A DNA stretch of 64,000 bases. Source: Verrucomicrobiota bacterium (GTDB lineage Bacteria; Verrucomicrobiota; Verrucomicrobiia; CAIQCK01). Positions 18,743 through 28,390 of the stretch are shown here, piece by piece (position 1 is the first letter of the stretch; the number at the start of each line of letters is the position of its first letter). The stretch lies in contig JACRQF010000019.1 in assembly GCA_016222825.1 (NCBI GenBank), positions 124,001 through 188,000 on the forward strand, read 5' to 3'. The notes beneath the pieces are model-generated. The model ran no database searches, was not told the origin of the DNA, and was given only the letters and a program-made list of their open reading frames with translations. Both the position numbers and the translations under genes were made by a program.

Positions 18743-21115
18743 TCAACGACCGGCGCTCGCAGCCAACGCGCTCATCGCTTCCAGCATCTCCACCCGCACC
18801 TTGTCGGCGAGCGTGCGGTCTTTCGACTCGGCCCACATCAGTTTGTCGGCGGCGGGAGCGTTGAGGACGCGGTTGGCGGCGGTGGCGAGAAGCTTTTTTG
18901 CGCGCTCGATGGCAGCGCCTTGCCGGCCGGCTTTTTCCGCGGTGGCGATGCGGTCGCGGAGCATGACGAAATACTCGTAGTCCTCCGCGCTCTCGCGGAT
19001 GGCTTCCATCTGCTTGCTGCCGGTGACGGCGGCGGGTTCGAGGAAGATCGGCGTGTAACAGGTCGAGTGCGTCATGGCGTATTCGTTCCACGACGAGCCG
19101 CCGCCGGAATCGCTGAACGCCCAGAAGAACGATGCCTTGGCGCCGTATTGCCACGCCGTCCACGCCTGCAGCCGGAAATACGAATACGGGTCGGCCAGCC
19201 GCGCGCCGATGTTGCAGGAGTAGAACGCCAACTCCGTGCCGGCGGCGTGGCGCTTCGCGAAGTAATCACGGAACTTTTCGCCGCCTTCCAGGAACATCGG
19301 GCGGTTCGGGCAGAGCACGTGGCAGAGCGCCATCATTTCTTGATTGGCGGCAGCCGGATCGCGGTGGGTCGGGTCTTCCCAAATCTTCACACCCGTGTTG
19401 GCCGCGCGAACCGCCTTTGCCCACGGCAGTATGATGTTGTCGCGCCGGGCCTCGGCGGGTTCGTCCACGAGCAGGACGCAGAGTTGTTCCGGACGCAATC
19501 CGCGCTTCTTCGCGTGGCCGGCCCAGAACGTGATCCACTCGCGAACCTTCGCGTCGAACTCCGGCGTGCCCCTCTTTGCCCGGCCGATCTGTTCGCCGAC
19601 GGCCGCGAAGATGCAATACTGCCGCGCGCCGGGCCAGAGCTGGAGCCATTCGTCGAAGCGGGCTGTGTCCTGGCTGTAGGGCATCACGTTGCCCGTCGCC
19701 CACGGCGAGTCCACGAAGTGCGCACGCAAGATGCGGATGAACGCGTCGCGGTTTTCCGGCGTCACGTCGCGGCCTTTGATGGCGTCACTGTAATCCCAGC
19801 CGCCCAGGTGGAGCGACGGCTGGTCGGGAAATCGCAGCGGAAACACGCGTAGCATTACCGGCACGCGGAGCTTCGTCTTGCCGGTGGCGAGTGAGATCGT
19901 GCCGCGATGCGCGCCCGGCTTGATGTCGGTGGGATGGAACGTGAACCACACCTGCCGCGTCATGCCCGACGGCACGTTGATGATGAACGCGTCACCATCG
20001 CGTCGCGCCTCCGGCAACGCCGCCGCCACGGCGATGCCTTTGCGCGTGTCGGTCCACGCGACTTCATTCACGGTGACGCAAGACGGGTTGGTTCCGCCGG
20101 GCAGACCGGTGATCTGCAAACGCAACTCGGCGGCGCTCTCGCCGGCGTTGCTGATGTTGAGCGCGCCGGAGCGGAACTCGTTCTGCATCATTGCCACGCT
20201 GACACTGCCGGTTCCGCGCGATGGCGTGCCGGCAATGTCGAGCGGAGCCCAAGGATTCGCCGGCGATGCGGAGAGCGGTGCGAGTTTCTGCGCACGCCAA
20301 ACCACTGCCTGCACGCGGAAGACGCGCTCGTGGAGCGGATTCAGCGGCAGCGTAACGCGGGCTTTTGGATCGTGCCGACGCGACATCAGCGGAATCTCGC
20401 GCTCGATGGCGTCGAGTTCAGTCAGAATCGGCTTCGACGCGTCGCCTTTGAGCTTCGCAGCGGCCTCGCGCACGGCGAGCAGGTCTTTGCGGATGCGCTG
20501 TTCGAACGCAGCGTGAAGTTGGTAGGCTCTTGCGTCGGTCACACCTTCGCCGCTGAACGGCAGCTTCAGCCAGTCCGGTTCGCCGCGATAGACCTCGATC
20601 TCATCCACGAACGTGTAAGACCCGCCCGCCATCACGAGGAAGGACACGAAGCGGCCGTGCGTGCGCAACTCGTCGGTCCAATAGCGGTGGATGGCGTAGT
20701 CGTTTGGGGCAGCGCCGCGTTTCATGCCGAGGTTGACCAACTCGCCGGCCGGGTAGTAGCTCTTGCCGTCGTCGCTGACGAGGACAACGACGCTCGCCGG
20801 CCACGTCACACCCGCGCGGCCCGCCGCCGTGTTGAACGACGCTCCACGAATCGGCTGGACGGAGCCGAGGTCCACGGTGATGGTGACGCCGCCGACGCTG
20901 TTCCAGCCCACGGTGCTCTTTTGCGTCCAGAAATAGCCCTTCGTGTAAACGCCGTCGGTCAGTTGCGTCTTGTCGCCGGGGTCGGTGCAGTAGCCGTAGT
21001 TCGGCCGCGGGTCCAGCGCGTAGGGTTTGCCGAGCGCGATGTTGTCGCCGGGCCGCTGCGTGTCGGCGGCAATGGCTTGTGTGAGGGCGAGGAGGAGGGC
21101 GAATAAATGTCTCAT
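18743..21115 (-). CDS. Secreted discoidin/DUF4091-like protein
   Basis: 790 residues with a signal peptide (LFALLLALTQAIAA). The first about 160 residues look like an F5/8-type C (discoidin) sugar-binding domain (VGWNSVGGVTITVDLGS, FVDEIEVYRG). The C-terminal half matches the pattern of DUF4091 glycoside-hydrolase-like domains: CVLLVDEPAE, FYSCNIGARLADPYSYFR, GAKASFFWAFSD. An asparaginyl- or galactosaminyl-type substrate cannot be inferred. The start at 21115 lies 3 bases after the amidohydrolase stop, so the genes are co-transcribed. Confidence 0.7.
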   Translation of the reverse strand: MRHLFALLLALTQAIAADTQRPGDNIALGKPYALDPRPNYGYCTDPGDKTQLTDGVYTKGYFWTQKSTVGWNSVGGVTITVDLGSVQPIRGASFNTAAGRAGVTWPASVVVLVSDDGKSYYPAGELVNLGMKRGAAPNDYAIHRYWTDELRTHGRFVSFLVMAGGSYTFVDEIEVYRGEPDWLKLPFSGEGVTDARAYQLHAAFEQRIRKDLLAVREAAAKLKGDASKPILTELDAIEREIPLMSRRHDPKARVTLPLNPLHERVFRVQAVVWRAQKLAPLSASPANPWAPLDIAGTPSRGTGSVSVAMMQNEFRSGALNISNAGESAAELRLQITGLPGGTNPSCVTVNEVAWTDTRKGIAVAAALPEARRDGDAFIINVPSGMTRQVWFTFHPTDIKPGAHRGTISLATGKTKLRVPVMLRVFPLRFPDQPSLHLGGWDYSDAIKGRDVTPENRDAFIRILRAHFVDSPWATGNVMPYSQDTARFDEWLQLWPGARQYCIFAAVGEQIGRAKRGTPEFDAKVREWITFWAGHAKKRGLRPEQLCVLLVDEPAEARRDNIILPWAKAVRAANTGVKIWEDPTHRDPAAANQEMMALCHVLCPNRPMFLEGGEKFRDYFAKRHAAGTELAFYSCNIGARLADPYSYFRLQAWTAWQYGAKASFFWAFSDSGGGSSWNEYAMTHSTCYTPIFLEPAAVTGSKQMEAIRESAEDYEYFVMLRDRIATAEKAGRQGAAIERAKKLLATAANRVLNAPAADKLMWAESKDRTLADKVRVEMLEAMSALAASAGR

Positions 21116-21118
21116 GGC

Positions 21119-22120
21119 TTAGTGAACCGTTTTTTCTGGCTGGCGCAGAAGATGCCAGATGCGTGTGAAGGTTTCCATCGGAAAACCCATCGCCCGCTTG
21201 AGCTGGTGATCGCGCTCCAGAGGATTCGTCTCCCGCTCCAGGCGGCGAAACGTCTTCCAGTCCACCAGTCCGCGCATCCACGCCCAATGACCAATCACCG
21301 GCACGGGGAAATCACTGCCGTGCAGAAGCCGGCCGACAAGCGGCTCTTGAAGACAAGCGCGAAAATGCCGGCTGCGAAACGGGATGTTCACCGCGCTGAG
21401 ATCGCCGTAGAGACGCGGGTGCCGGCGAGTCATCTCGGCGAACGCGCCAAAGTAGTCGCGGTCGAACACGCCGCCCTTGCCGGCGACGTGCGCGGCGATG
21501 ACGGTGACGCCGCACTGCAACGGCCGCCCCAGCACGCGCGGGTCGGCCCATTCCTGCCGGATGATCGGCACGGTATGTTCGCCGCCGGTATGCGCGAGCA
21601 ATGGCAGACCGGCTTCGGCGAGCCGCTCCCAAAATGAGGTGTAGCGCCGGTCGCTGCAATCAATGTTCTGCGAGTTTGGCAGCAGCTTCATCATCACCGC
21701 GCCCGCGGCGAGGCAGCGGTCGAGTTCCTCCATTGCGTCAGGGCGGGCGGGATGAATCGAAACCGCCGGCAAGAACTCCGGATGCCGGCGCGCCAGGCCG
21801 AGGACGTAATCGTTCGGCACGTAGAGCGAACCAACACCTTCCAGCCGTCGGCCGGTTTCGTCATATACGTCGTCGTGCGCCAGAATCACGGCTGCGCCCA
21901 GCGAGGACGCGCGCAGGAACCTCAGCAGCGCCTCGACGTAGAGCCGGTCGAGGTCGCCGGTGAGCGCGTTTTGCGGCAGGCCGTTGTGGTGGAGCATGAA
22001 CGCCGCCAGCAGCCGGTGCAGGCCGCGGGGCCGCACCCAGCAACCGCTGCCGCTGGAGCCGTTGCCCACAATATGCACGTGCATGTCCACCGGTTTCATC
22101 TGCATCGGTGAAATTTCCAT
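21119..22120 (-). CDS. Amidohydrolase-family protein (TIM-barrel metal hydrolase)
   Basis: 333 residues. Metal-ligand motifs of the amidohydrolase superfamily are visible: HVHIVG near the N-terminus (about residues 14-19), a lysine in MMKLLPN, histidines in LLAHTGGEH and IAAHVAG, and aspartate in LHGSDFPVP (about 284). This is the layout of the 2-amino-3-carboxymuconate decarboxylase-like or general amidohydrolase groups, with no signal peptide. The actual substrate is unknown. Starts at 22105 and 22099 are alternatives. It is the first gene of the opposite-strand group with the DUF4091 and PQQ genes and is divergent from rdgB. Confidence 0.8.
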   Translation of the reverse strand: MEISPMQMKPVDMHVHIVGNGSSGSGCWVRPRGLHRLLAAFMLHHNGLPQNALTGDLDRLYVEALLRFLRASSLGAAVILAHDDVYDETGRRLEGVGSLYVPNDYVLGLARRHPEFLPAVSIHPARPDAMEELDRCLAAGAVMMKLLPNSQNIDCSDRRYTSFWERLAEAGLPLLAHTGGEHTVPIIRQEWADPRVLGRPLQCGVTVIAAHVAGKGGVFDRDYFGAFAEMTRRHPRLYGDLSAVNIPFRSRHFRACLQEPLVGRLLHGSDFPVPVIGHWAWMRGLVDWKTFRRLERETNPLERDHQLKRAMGFPMETFTRIWHLLRQPEKTVH

Positions 22121-22207
22121 GTGGATTCAGGCGCGGCAAACAACAAAGTATCACGGCGGGTGGTTTTTGTTTGCCTTCCACGCAAGCAGTCCGCACTTTG
22201 TCCGCCC

Positions 22208-22876
22208 ATGCGATTACTCGCGGCGACACGCAACCAGCACAAGCTCGGCGAACTTCGCGCCATCCTCGGTGCGGGGTTCGAGGTGATTGGCCTCGACGCC
22301 CTGCCTGGCGCGGGCGATGTCGTTGAGGACGAGCCGACGTTTGTCGGCAACGCGGCCAAGAAAGCGGTGTGGGCGGCTCAGCTTGCCGACAGTCGCGCGC
22401 TGACGATGGCTGACGACTCCGGTTTGGAAGTGGATGCGCTCGGCGGCGCGCCGGGCGTGATGTCGGCGCGTTACGCGCAGGAGGCCGGCGGCCCCCGGCC
22501 CACCGACTTGCAGAACAACGCGAAGCTCCTGCGCGCGCTGGCCGGCGTGCCGGCGGAAAAGCGCACGGCGCGCTTTCAATGTGTCATTGCGATCACTGGC
22601 CTGGCGACGTTGGCGGCAGCGGCTAAACGGGCCGGTGTGCCTTGTGAGGCGCGTGGTCATTGGACGGTGGCGTGGTGCGCGGGGACGTGCGAGGGCCGCA
22701 TCCTGTTTGAGCCGCGCGGCGCAGACGGGTTTGGTTACGACCCGCTTTTTGTGCCGGCAGGCCAGGTGCTGACATTTGCGGAGCTTGACGAAGGCGTGAA
22801 GAACGCGATCAGTCACCGCGCGTGCGCAATGGGCAGGGCGAGGACGCTACTGGATGCGATGGCGCGCGGCGGTTGA
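22208..22876 (+). CDS. rdgB: Non-canonical purine NTP pyrophosphatase (Ham1/RdgB family)
   Basis: 222 residues. It cleaves dITP, XTP and similar triphosphates to monophosphates to keep them out of DNA. Motifs of the family are clear: the opening LLAATRNQHKLGEL, MADDSGLEVDALGGAPGVMSARYA, and FEPRGADGFGYDPLFVP near residue 175. The start at 22208 gives the canonical N-terminus; the longer frame is non-conserved. Confidence 0.9.
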   Translation: MRLLAATRNQHKLGELRAILGAGFEVIGLDALPGAGDVVEDEPTFVGNAAKKAVWAAQLADSRALTMADDSGLEVDALGGAPGVMSARYAQEAGGPRPTDLQNNAKLLRALAGVPAEKRTARFQCVIAITGLATLAAAAKRAGVPCEARGHWTVAWCAGTCEGRILFEPRGADGFGYDPLFVPAGQVLTFAELDEGVKNAISHRACAMGRARTLLDAMARGG

Positions 22877-23014
22877 GCCGGCGCAGCGGACGACGGTGAA
22901 AGTTCTGCGCGAGAATCGGAAAAACCTGACAGAAGTTTCGCTTGCAATTCTGTTTGAAGAGGCCACTTTTTGTTGTCGTTAGAGGAAGTGATGTGCGACG
23001 GCGTTATTTGAAAG

Positions 23015-23190
23015 CCAATTTTTGTGGGAGGTGATTCCTCAGGCGATCAACCGACTCGGCGGTCTGGTCGTTCCCCCTGGCGTCAGGGGGCCTCCCACAG
23101 TTTTCTTCACCACGGTGAACAAGAAGCTGGCGCGTGTCACGAAAGCGAGACCGAAAGGCTTGCGGTCGTCCACGCGCCAGCTTCTTTTTT
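23015..23190 (+). ncRNA. Unidentified structured RNA candidate upstream of ald
   Basis: Most of the 399-base gap between rdgB and ald (22877-23275) is explained by RNA-like structure. First domain: tgtgggagg at 23023-23031 pairs with cctcccaca at 23091-23099, enclosing a cgatcaaccg/cggtctggtcg hairpin and a ccccctg/caggggg hairpin (23073-23090), a three-way junction. Second domain: a 16-pair perfect stem (23121-23136 with 23171-23186) carrying an internal gaccg/cggtc arm and followed by a T-run. There is no plausible protein frame. It matches no SRP, 6S, RNase P or tmRNA signature that I can recall. It could be a riboswitch-like leader, but the T-run about 85 bases before the ald start argues for an independent RNA or an attenuator. 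Confidence 0.5.
23121..23190 (+). terminator. Strong intrinsic terminator-like hairpin
   Basis: Sixteen perfectly paired bases (23121-23136 with 23171-23186) end in a run of six T (23185-23190). The loop itself contains a five-base-pair arm. It would end the candidate RNA before ald. Confidence 0.7.
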
Positions 23191-23275
23191 GGGCCGTGCG
23201 TTGATTGGCGGTTCGAAGACCGTTGGCTCGCATTCTCCCTTGCAGCAACGGGGCGGGGCTCTTAATCTTCGCGGC

Positions 23276-24376
23276 ATGGTCATCGGCGTTCCTCGCGAAA
23301 TCAAGAACCACGAGTATCGGGTTGGCTTGCTGCCGGTCCACGCGCACGCATTGCGGCAGGCGGGGCATCGGGTGCTGGTGCAGCGCGACGCGGGTGCGGG
23401 CAGCGGCGCTGGCGACGGGGATTACCGCGAGGCGGGCGCGACGATGGTTGGCTCGGCGCGGGAGGTTTACGCGCGAGCGGGGATGATCGTGAAGGTGAAG
23501 GAGCCGCAACCGTCGGAGTTTCGGCAACTGCGGCCGAAGCAGGTCGTTTTCACCTACTTCCATTTTGCGGCGAGCCGCGCACTGGTCGAGGCGGCGATCA
23601 AAACACGCATTGTAGCAATTGCCTACGAGACGGTGCAGGCGGCGGATGGGTCGTTGCCGTTGCTGGTGCCGATGAGCGAGATCGCGGGCCGGATGGCGGT
23701 GCATGAGGGCGCGAAATACCTGGAGGAGCCATTCAAAGGACGCGGGCTGCTGTTGGCGGGCGTGCCGGGTGTGGCGCCGGCCAAGGTGGTCATTATTGGC
23801 GGCGGCATTGTCGGCGCTCACGCGGCGAAGATGGCGGCGGGGTTGGGCGCGGACGTGATGATCCTGGATGTGTCGCTGCCACGGCTGCGTTATCTGGACG
23901 ACGTGATGCCCAAGAACATCACGACGCTGATGAGCAACGCCTACAATATCCGGGACGCGACGTTGCAGGCGGACCTGCTTATTGGCGCGGTGTTGGTGGC
24001 GGGCGCGAAAGCGCCGGTGCTGGTGAGCGAAGATTTGGTGAGACAAATGAAGCGTGGCGCAGTGATCGTGGACGTGGCGATTGACCAGGGCGGGAGCATC
24101 GCCACTTCGCGGCCGACGACACACGGTGCGCCGACGTATATCAAGCACGGCGTTGTTCACTATTGTGTGACCAATATGCCGGGCGCGGTGGCGCGCACCT
24201 CGACCTCCGCGCTGACCAACGCGACGTTTCCCTACGTGCTGGAGATTGCAAACAAGGGCTGGCGCCGCGCGGCGGAGGAAGACGCTGCGATCCGATCGGG
24301 CCTCAACGTCGTCGAAGGCGACATCGCGTTCGGCAAGATCGCCGAGCAGTTCCGCCTACCGCTGCGCGAACCGTAA
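23276..24376 (+). CDS. ald: Alanine dehydrogenase
   Basis: 366 residues; NAD-dependent oxidative deamination of L-alanine to pyruvate. The canonical start MVIGVPREIKNHEYRVGLLP, the substrate-region motif FTYFHFAAS (about 84) and the nucleotide-binding GGGIVGAHAAKMAAGLGA (about 175-192) are present, and length matches the family. The start at 23276 is fixed by the conserved N-terminus. It lies downstream of the structured RNA region. Confidence 0.92.
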   Translation: MVIGVPREIKNHEYRVGLLPVHAHALRQAGHRVLVQRDAGAGSGAGDGDYREAGATMVGSAREVYARAGMIVKVKEPQPSEFRQLRPKQVVFTYFHFAASRALVEAAIKTRIVAIAYETVQAADGSLPLLVPMSEIAGRMAVHEGAKYLEEPFKGRGLLLAGVPGVAPAKVVIIGGGIVGAHAAKMAAGLGADVMILDVSLPRLRYLDDVMPKNITTLMSNAYNIRDATLQADLLIGAVLVAGAKAPVLVSEDLVRQMKRGAVIVDVAIDQGGSIATSRPTTHGAPTYIKHGVVHYCVTNMPGAVARTSTSALTNATFPYVLEIANKGWRRAAEEDAAIRSGLNVVEGDIAFGKIAEQFRLPLREP

Positions 24377-24402
24377 GCCGCCACAACCCGCATCTGCGCC
24401 TG

Positions 24403-25335
24403 ATGAATCCGTTTCGCTCAACAACACCCTGGGATTACGAAAGCACGATGGTGGAGATGCTGATCTACATGGCCTTCGTCGTGTTGGGCGGCGCCTGGTT
24501 GGCGTGGGTTTGGAGGGCGCGCGTGCAGGGAAAAAACCATTTTGTCTATGCGTCGGTGGCGATGGCGCTGGCCGCGTTTATCCCGCTGGAGCGACTTCTC
24601 GGTCCTTGGCTGGCAGCGAACCAGGCGTATCGCCTGACGTGGCTGACCCACTACGCACGTTACGTGTGCAGCGGCCTGTCGGTTCTGCTGGCGTTGATCG
24701 GGTTCATCAAGATTTACTTTCCGGGCCACCGGCGGACGTATGGAGGCCACCTGGCCGGCGCGATCGGGTTGGTGCTGGGCGCGCTGGTGGGCATCTTCAC
24801 CTACACCCAGCAACTCTGGAAGATCGAAAGCGCGCCGCATGTTCGAGAGATTCCCGACCACCCAGGAGCCCGCGGTGGACGCTACTTTATCAGCCAGCCG
24901 TGGAAATTTGGCTTCATCGTGCCGGCGCGCGATTGGCTGGAGGAACGGGCGTCATCCCGTCCGAAAGACACCATCGCCGTGCTGCATCAGCACACGCTCC
25001 GCGCCCAGACCCGCGTTTATGCCGAGCGCGGCACGCCGTCATTGCTGGACTTGCGGGACCGCTGCCTGGCGGACCTGCGCGCCTTGAACCCCGACGTGGT
25101 GGTCGAGAAGGAGGAGAAGACGACCATCAACAATCTCGAAGCGATGCGGCTGGAAGCGCGCGCCACGCAGGACGGGACCGAGCGGCAGTTCTGTTGCACC
25201 GTCTATATCGGCAAGGAAAGCGAGTGTGCCTACCGGGTCATCTCATGGGCGCCGACGGCCGTTTATCCGCAAGTGCGGTCTGACATCGAGTTCATCCACA
25301 AGACGTTCCAGTTGCTGGCTCGCCAACCGAAGTGA
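24403..25335 (+). CDS. Hypothetical four-helix membrane protein with soluble C-terminal domain
   Basis: 310 residues; four hydrophobic segments (about 17-35, 46-66, 84-106 and 113-135) followed by a soluble domain of about 170 residues beginning near HVREIPDHPG. No family recognised. It follows ald by 26 bases and may share its transcript. A second ATG at 24448 would shorten it by 15 residues. Confidence 0.65.
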   Translation: MNPFRSTTPWDYESTMVEMLIYMAFVVLGGAWLAWVWRARVQGKNHFVYASVAMALAAFIPLERLLGPWLAANQAYRLTWLTHYARYVCSGLSVLLALIGFIKIYFPGHRRTYGGHLAGAIGLVLGALVGIFTYTQQLWKIESAPHVREIPDHPGARGGRYFISQPWKFGFIVPARDWLEERASSRPKDTIAVLHQHTLRAQTRVYAERGTPSLLDLRDRCLADLRALNPDVVVEKEEKTTINNLEAMRLEARATQDGTERQFCCTVYIGKESECAYRVISWAPTAVYPQVRSDIEFIHKTFQLLARQPK

Positions 25336-25474
25336 ACGGCAGTTCTTCGTCCACTGCGATTCATCCCAGATTTCGCCTGTTTGGCCTTGGAAAGGAAGGC
25401 TTTTGTCCCGCAGTCGTGGCTGAGTGACGGCGGCGGAATTTACCCTTGGCGCGCATCCGACCGAACGGTTTATA

Positions 25475-26701
25475 ATGCCCAACGTGCTCAACCACCGAAG
25501 TAAAATCTTGATCGTGTGCGGCGCGTGTCTGGCGTTCTGGACGCTGCTGACGCTGGCGATGGCCGGTTATTTCTTCCTCGCCGTCGGGTTCAGTTGGGAA
25601 CAGGCGCTGCGGATATCCGTGCGCGATTGGGCGCCGTGGGCGTTGTTGTCGCCGCTGGTGGTCTGGCTGACGCAGCGGTTGCCGTTCGAGCGGAAGATGT
25701 TGCTGCTGAGTGTGCCGGGACACCTGGCGGGCTGCGCGCTGGCGGTGCTGGCCTGCGGCTGGATTGCGGACTGGATGTTACCGCCGACGCCGTGGTGGGG
25801 TGACTGGCAGCAGCGACGCCAGCAATCCCTCAGCGGCACGAACGCGCCTTCGTCTTCCGTCGAAGAGCGGATGGAACCCAAAACCGACCGCTCCCGCGGA
25901 TGGTCTCCAGAGCGCCGCGGTCGCAGGCCGTCGTCCAGTTCGTGGTTCTGGCTGCGGGCGCGGTCCCATGTTCCGGTTTATTGGGTGATCGTTTGTGCCG
26001 TTCATGCTTTGACCTACTATCGCCGCTCGCAGGAACGCGAACGGAATGCGCTGGAGCTGTCCGCGAGTCTGGCGCAGGCGAGGTTGCAGGCGCTGAAGAT
26101 GCAGTTGCATCCGCATTTCCTTTTCAACGCGCTGAATGCCATCGCAACGCTGGTCCACAAGGATCCGCACGCCGCCGACGACATGATTGCCAACCTCAGC
26201 AACCTGTTGCGGCTGGCGCTCGACCGTTCCAATCTGCACGAGGTGTCGCTGCGGAAGGAACTGGAGTTTCTGGATTGTTATCTGGAGATCGAGCAGATGC
26301 GGCTCGGTAACCGGCTGCGTGTGGAGAAACACATCGAGCCGGCCATGCTCAACGCGCTGGTGCCGGTCATGATTTTTCAGCCGCTGGCCGAAAACGCCGT
26401 CCGACACGGTATTGAGCCGATGCGCAACCCCGGCGTTGTCACGATTTGCGCCGCGCGCGAGGGGATGTTTCTGAATCTCACCGTCAGCAATTCTGGCACG
26501 GGTGTGTTTACCTCCCCTCCCGCCGCCAGCCGACCCGGCATCGGCGTGGCCAACACCCGCGCGCGGCTCCAGGAGCTTTACGGGACCGACGCACAACTGG
26601 TCATGCAACCTGCGGCGGACGGCGGTTTCTCGGTGAGCGTGCAAATCCCGCTTCGCTTCGAGCCGGCCGGCCCCGAACCGGAACCGAAAGCCTCGACGTG
26701 A
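25475..26701 (+). CDS. LytS/YehU-type sensor histidine kinase
   Basis: 408 residues with four predicted transmembrane segments in the first 190 residues, then the short His_kinase module: phosphoacceptor region KMQLHPHFLFNALNAIATLV (about 208), N-box LAENAVRHGI and G-box GIGVANTRARLQELYG. It signals to the LytTR regulator encoded immediately downstream, whose GTG overlaps this stop. The ATG at 25475 gives the first transmembrane segment directly. An earlier GTG at 25424 is possible. Confidence 0.85.
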   Translation: MPNVLNHRSKILIVCGACLAFWTLLTLAMAGYFFLAVGFSWEQALRISVRDWAPWALLSPLVVWLTQRLPFERKMLLLSVPGHLAGCALAVLACGWIADWMLPPTPWWGDWQQRRQQSLSGTNAPSSSVEERMEPKTDRSRGWSPERRGRRPSSSSWFWLRARSHVPVYWVIVCAVHALTYYRRSQERERNALELSASLAQARLQALKMQLHPHFLFNALNAIATLVHKDPHAADDMIANLSNLLRLALDRSNLHEVSLRKELEFLDCYLEIEQMRLGNRLRVEKHIEPAMLNALVPVMIFQPLAENAVRHGIEPMRNPGVVTICAAREGMFLNLTVSNSGTGVFTSPPAASRPGIGVANTRARLQELYGTDAQLVMQPAADGGFSVSVQIPLRFEPAGPEPEPKAST

Positions 26702-27459
26702 AAATCAAGACGCTCATCGTGGATGACGAGCCGCTCGCGCGCGAGCGCATCCGAACCTTGCTCGCCAAAGAGCCGGACATCGAGGTCCTTGGCGAATGCG
26801 CCAACGGCGACGAAGCGCTCGCAGCCCTGAAGAAGCAGTCGGCGGACTTGCTGTTTCTGGACGTGCAGATGCCGGAAATGGATGGGTTCGAGATGCTGAG
26901 CCGGCTCGGTAAGGACGCGCTGCCGGCGGTCATCTTCGTGACCGCTTACGACCAGCACGCCGTGAAAGCGTTCGAGGTCCACGCGCTGGACTATTTGCTG
27001 AAGCCGTTCAAACAATCGCGTTTCAAGGAGGCGGTGCAGCGGGTGCGCGATCAGATCGGCCGGCAGCAGTCCGCCGATGTCTCGAAGCGGCTGATCCAAT
27101 TGCTGGGCGACCGCAAACCCGCGCCGGCCTTCCTCCAGCGGCTGACCGTGAAAGAGAACGAGCGCGTGGTGCTGGTGAAAGTCAGCCAGATCGAGTGGAT
27201 CGAATCGGCGGGCAACTACGTCGTGTTGCACGTCGGCAAGCAAAACCACATCCTCCGCGAGACGCTGGCGGCGCTCGAAGCGCAACTCGACCCGAAGCAG
27301 TTCCTGCGCATCAGCCGATCCACGCTGGTCAATCTCGACCAGGTCCGGGAATTGCAGCCGCTTTTCAAGGGCGAGTATGTCGTGGTTCTACAGGACGGAA
27401 AACAATTGCCGATGACCCGAGGCATCCGCGAACTGGAAGAGAAACTTCGGTTCTCCTGA
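26698..27459 (+). CDS. LytTR-family response regulator
   Basis: 253 residues starting at a GTG that overlaps the kinase stop (GTGA), so the two are translated as a coupled pair. The receiver domain has the phosphorylatable aspartate in LFLDVQMPEMDG (about residue 56), switch residues VTAYDQHAVKAFEVHALDYLLKPF (about 82-105), and a C-terminal LytTR DNA-binding domain with IEWIESAGNYVVLH (about 163). The target genes are unknown; the PDZ protein downstream is a candidate by proximity only. Confidence 0.9.
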   Translation: MKIKTLIVDDEPLARERIRTLLAKEPDIEVLGECANGDEALAALKKQSADLLFLDVQMPEMDGFEMLSRLGKDALPAVIFVTAYDQHAVKAFEVHALDYLLKPFKQSRFKEAVQRVRDQIGRQQSADVSKRLIQLLGDRKPAPAFLQRLTVKENERVVLVKVSQIEWIESAGNYVVLHVGKQNHILRETLAALEAQLDPKQFLRISRSTLVNLDQVRELQPLFKGEYVVVLQDGKQLPMTRGIRELEEKLRFS

Positions 27460-27603
27460 GAAACCTTCATCGTTGTTCTTGATGAGTCTGTCCCTGAAAA
27501 GACGCGGTTCATCCCAAACCCATCGTGAAAACGGGGCAAAGGCGGGATTCTGCGCGTGTCGGAAGTGTTTCATCGCAACATCCAACTGAGGAGCAAATCG
27601 AAC

Positions 27604-28359
27604 ATGAAACGGACGCAAACTCTTGTCGCCGGATTGGCGGTCGCCTTCTTCGCGGCCGCCGGATTCAGCCAAACAGACACCGCCGCTCTTGTGCCACCCA
27701 AGCCGCAACCGAAGCGAGTCACCAACACCGCAGCCACAACGAACAAGGGGCCGCAGAAATGGATCGGCCTGCGCGTCACGCCGCTGAGGGAAACCACGCG
27801 GTCGCACCTGAAGAAGTATCTGCAAAGCCTGCCCGAAGACGCCGGGTTGGTGGTGACGGAGATTTCCAACGAAGGCCCCGCCGCCGTGGCCGGCATCGAA
27901 CGCAACGACGTGTTGCTCCGCGCCGATGGCCAGCCGTTGACGAAGGTGGAAACGCTCCAGGAGCTTCTGGACAAGCGCAATTTCGCGACGACCGCGCGGC
28001 TGGAGATCATCCACGAAGGCATGCCCAAGACCGTCTATACGCTGGTGTTGGAAAAGCCCGAGGGCGAACCGGGCTTGTCAGGCGGTTTTCGCGGCGGTCC
28101 CGGTGGCCGTGGCGGCCCCGGCGGACGCGGGCGCGGTCCTTTTGGCGGCGGCACCGCGACGCTTAGTTACACCGACGCCGACGGCAACCAACAGAAGGTC
28201 TCCGGCGACCAAATGGGAGATTTCTTCCGCAAGATGCGCGAAGACGAGAAGTTCCGCGAGGCCGTCACCAAGCAAGGCTTTACCATGCATATCAAGCCTG
28301 GGCCACCCCCCTCGCAGGCTGGTGGCGACAATCCGCCGCCGCCTTCTCCCAATCAATAA
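27604..28359 (+). CDS. Secreted PDZ-domain protein
   Basis: 251 residues: signal peptide (LAVAFFAAAGFSQ), a PDZ domain (about 50-150; GLVVTEISNEGPAAVAGIER, NDVLLRADGQPL), then a glycine/arginine-rich stretch (about 160-182) and a C-terminal helical region. There is no protease domain, so it is a PDZ-only substrate- or partner-binding protein, resembling the PDZ part of DegP-like proteins. The gaggagcaaatcgaac upstream of the ATG provides a ribosome-binding site. Confidence 0.75.
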   Translation: MKRTQTLVAGLAVAFFAAAGFSQTDTAALVPPKPQPKRVTNTAATTNKGPQKWIGLRVTPLRETTRSHLKKYLQSLPEDAGLVVTEISNEGPAAVAGIERNDVLLRADGQPLTKVETLQELLDKRNFATTARLEIIHEGMPKTVYTLVLEKPEGEPGLSGGFRGGPGGRGGPGGRGRGPFGGGTATLSYTDADGNQQKVSGDQMGDFFRKMREDEKFREAVTKQGFTMHIKPGPPPSQAGGDNPPPPSPNQ

Positions 28360-28390
28360 CCACAACATTGCGGCCCACTTGAGCCGCATG

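Noticed and set aside
23015..23190. tRNA or SRP RNA
   Set aside because: No acceptor-stem/anticodon layout and no SRP consensus sequence; kept as an unidentified structured RNA.
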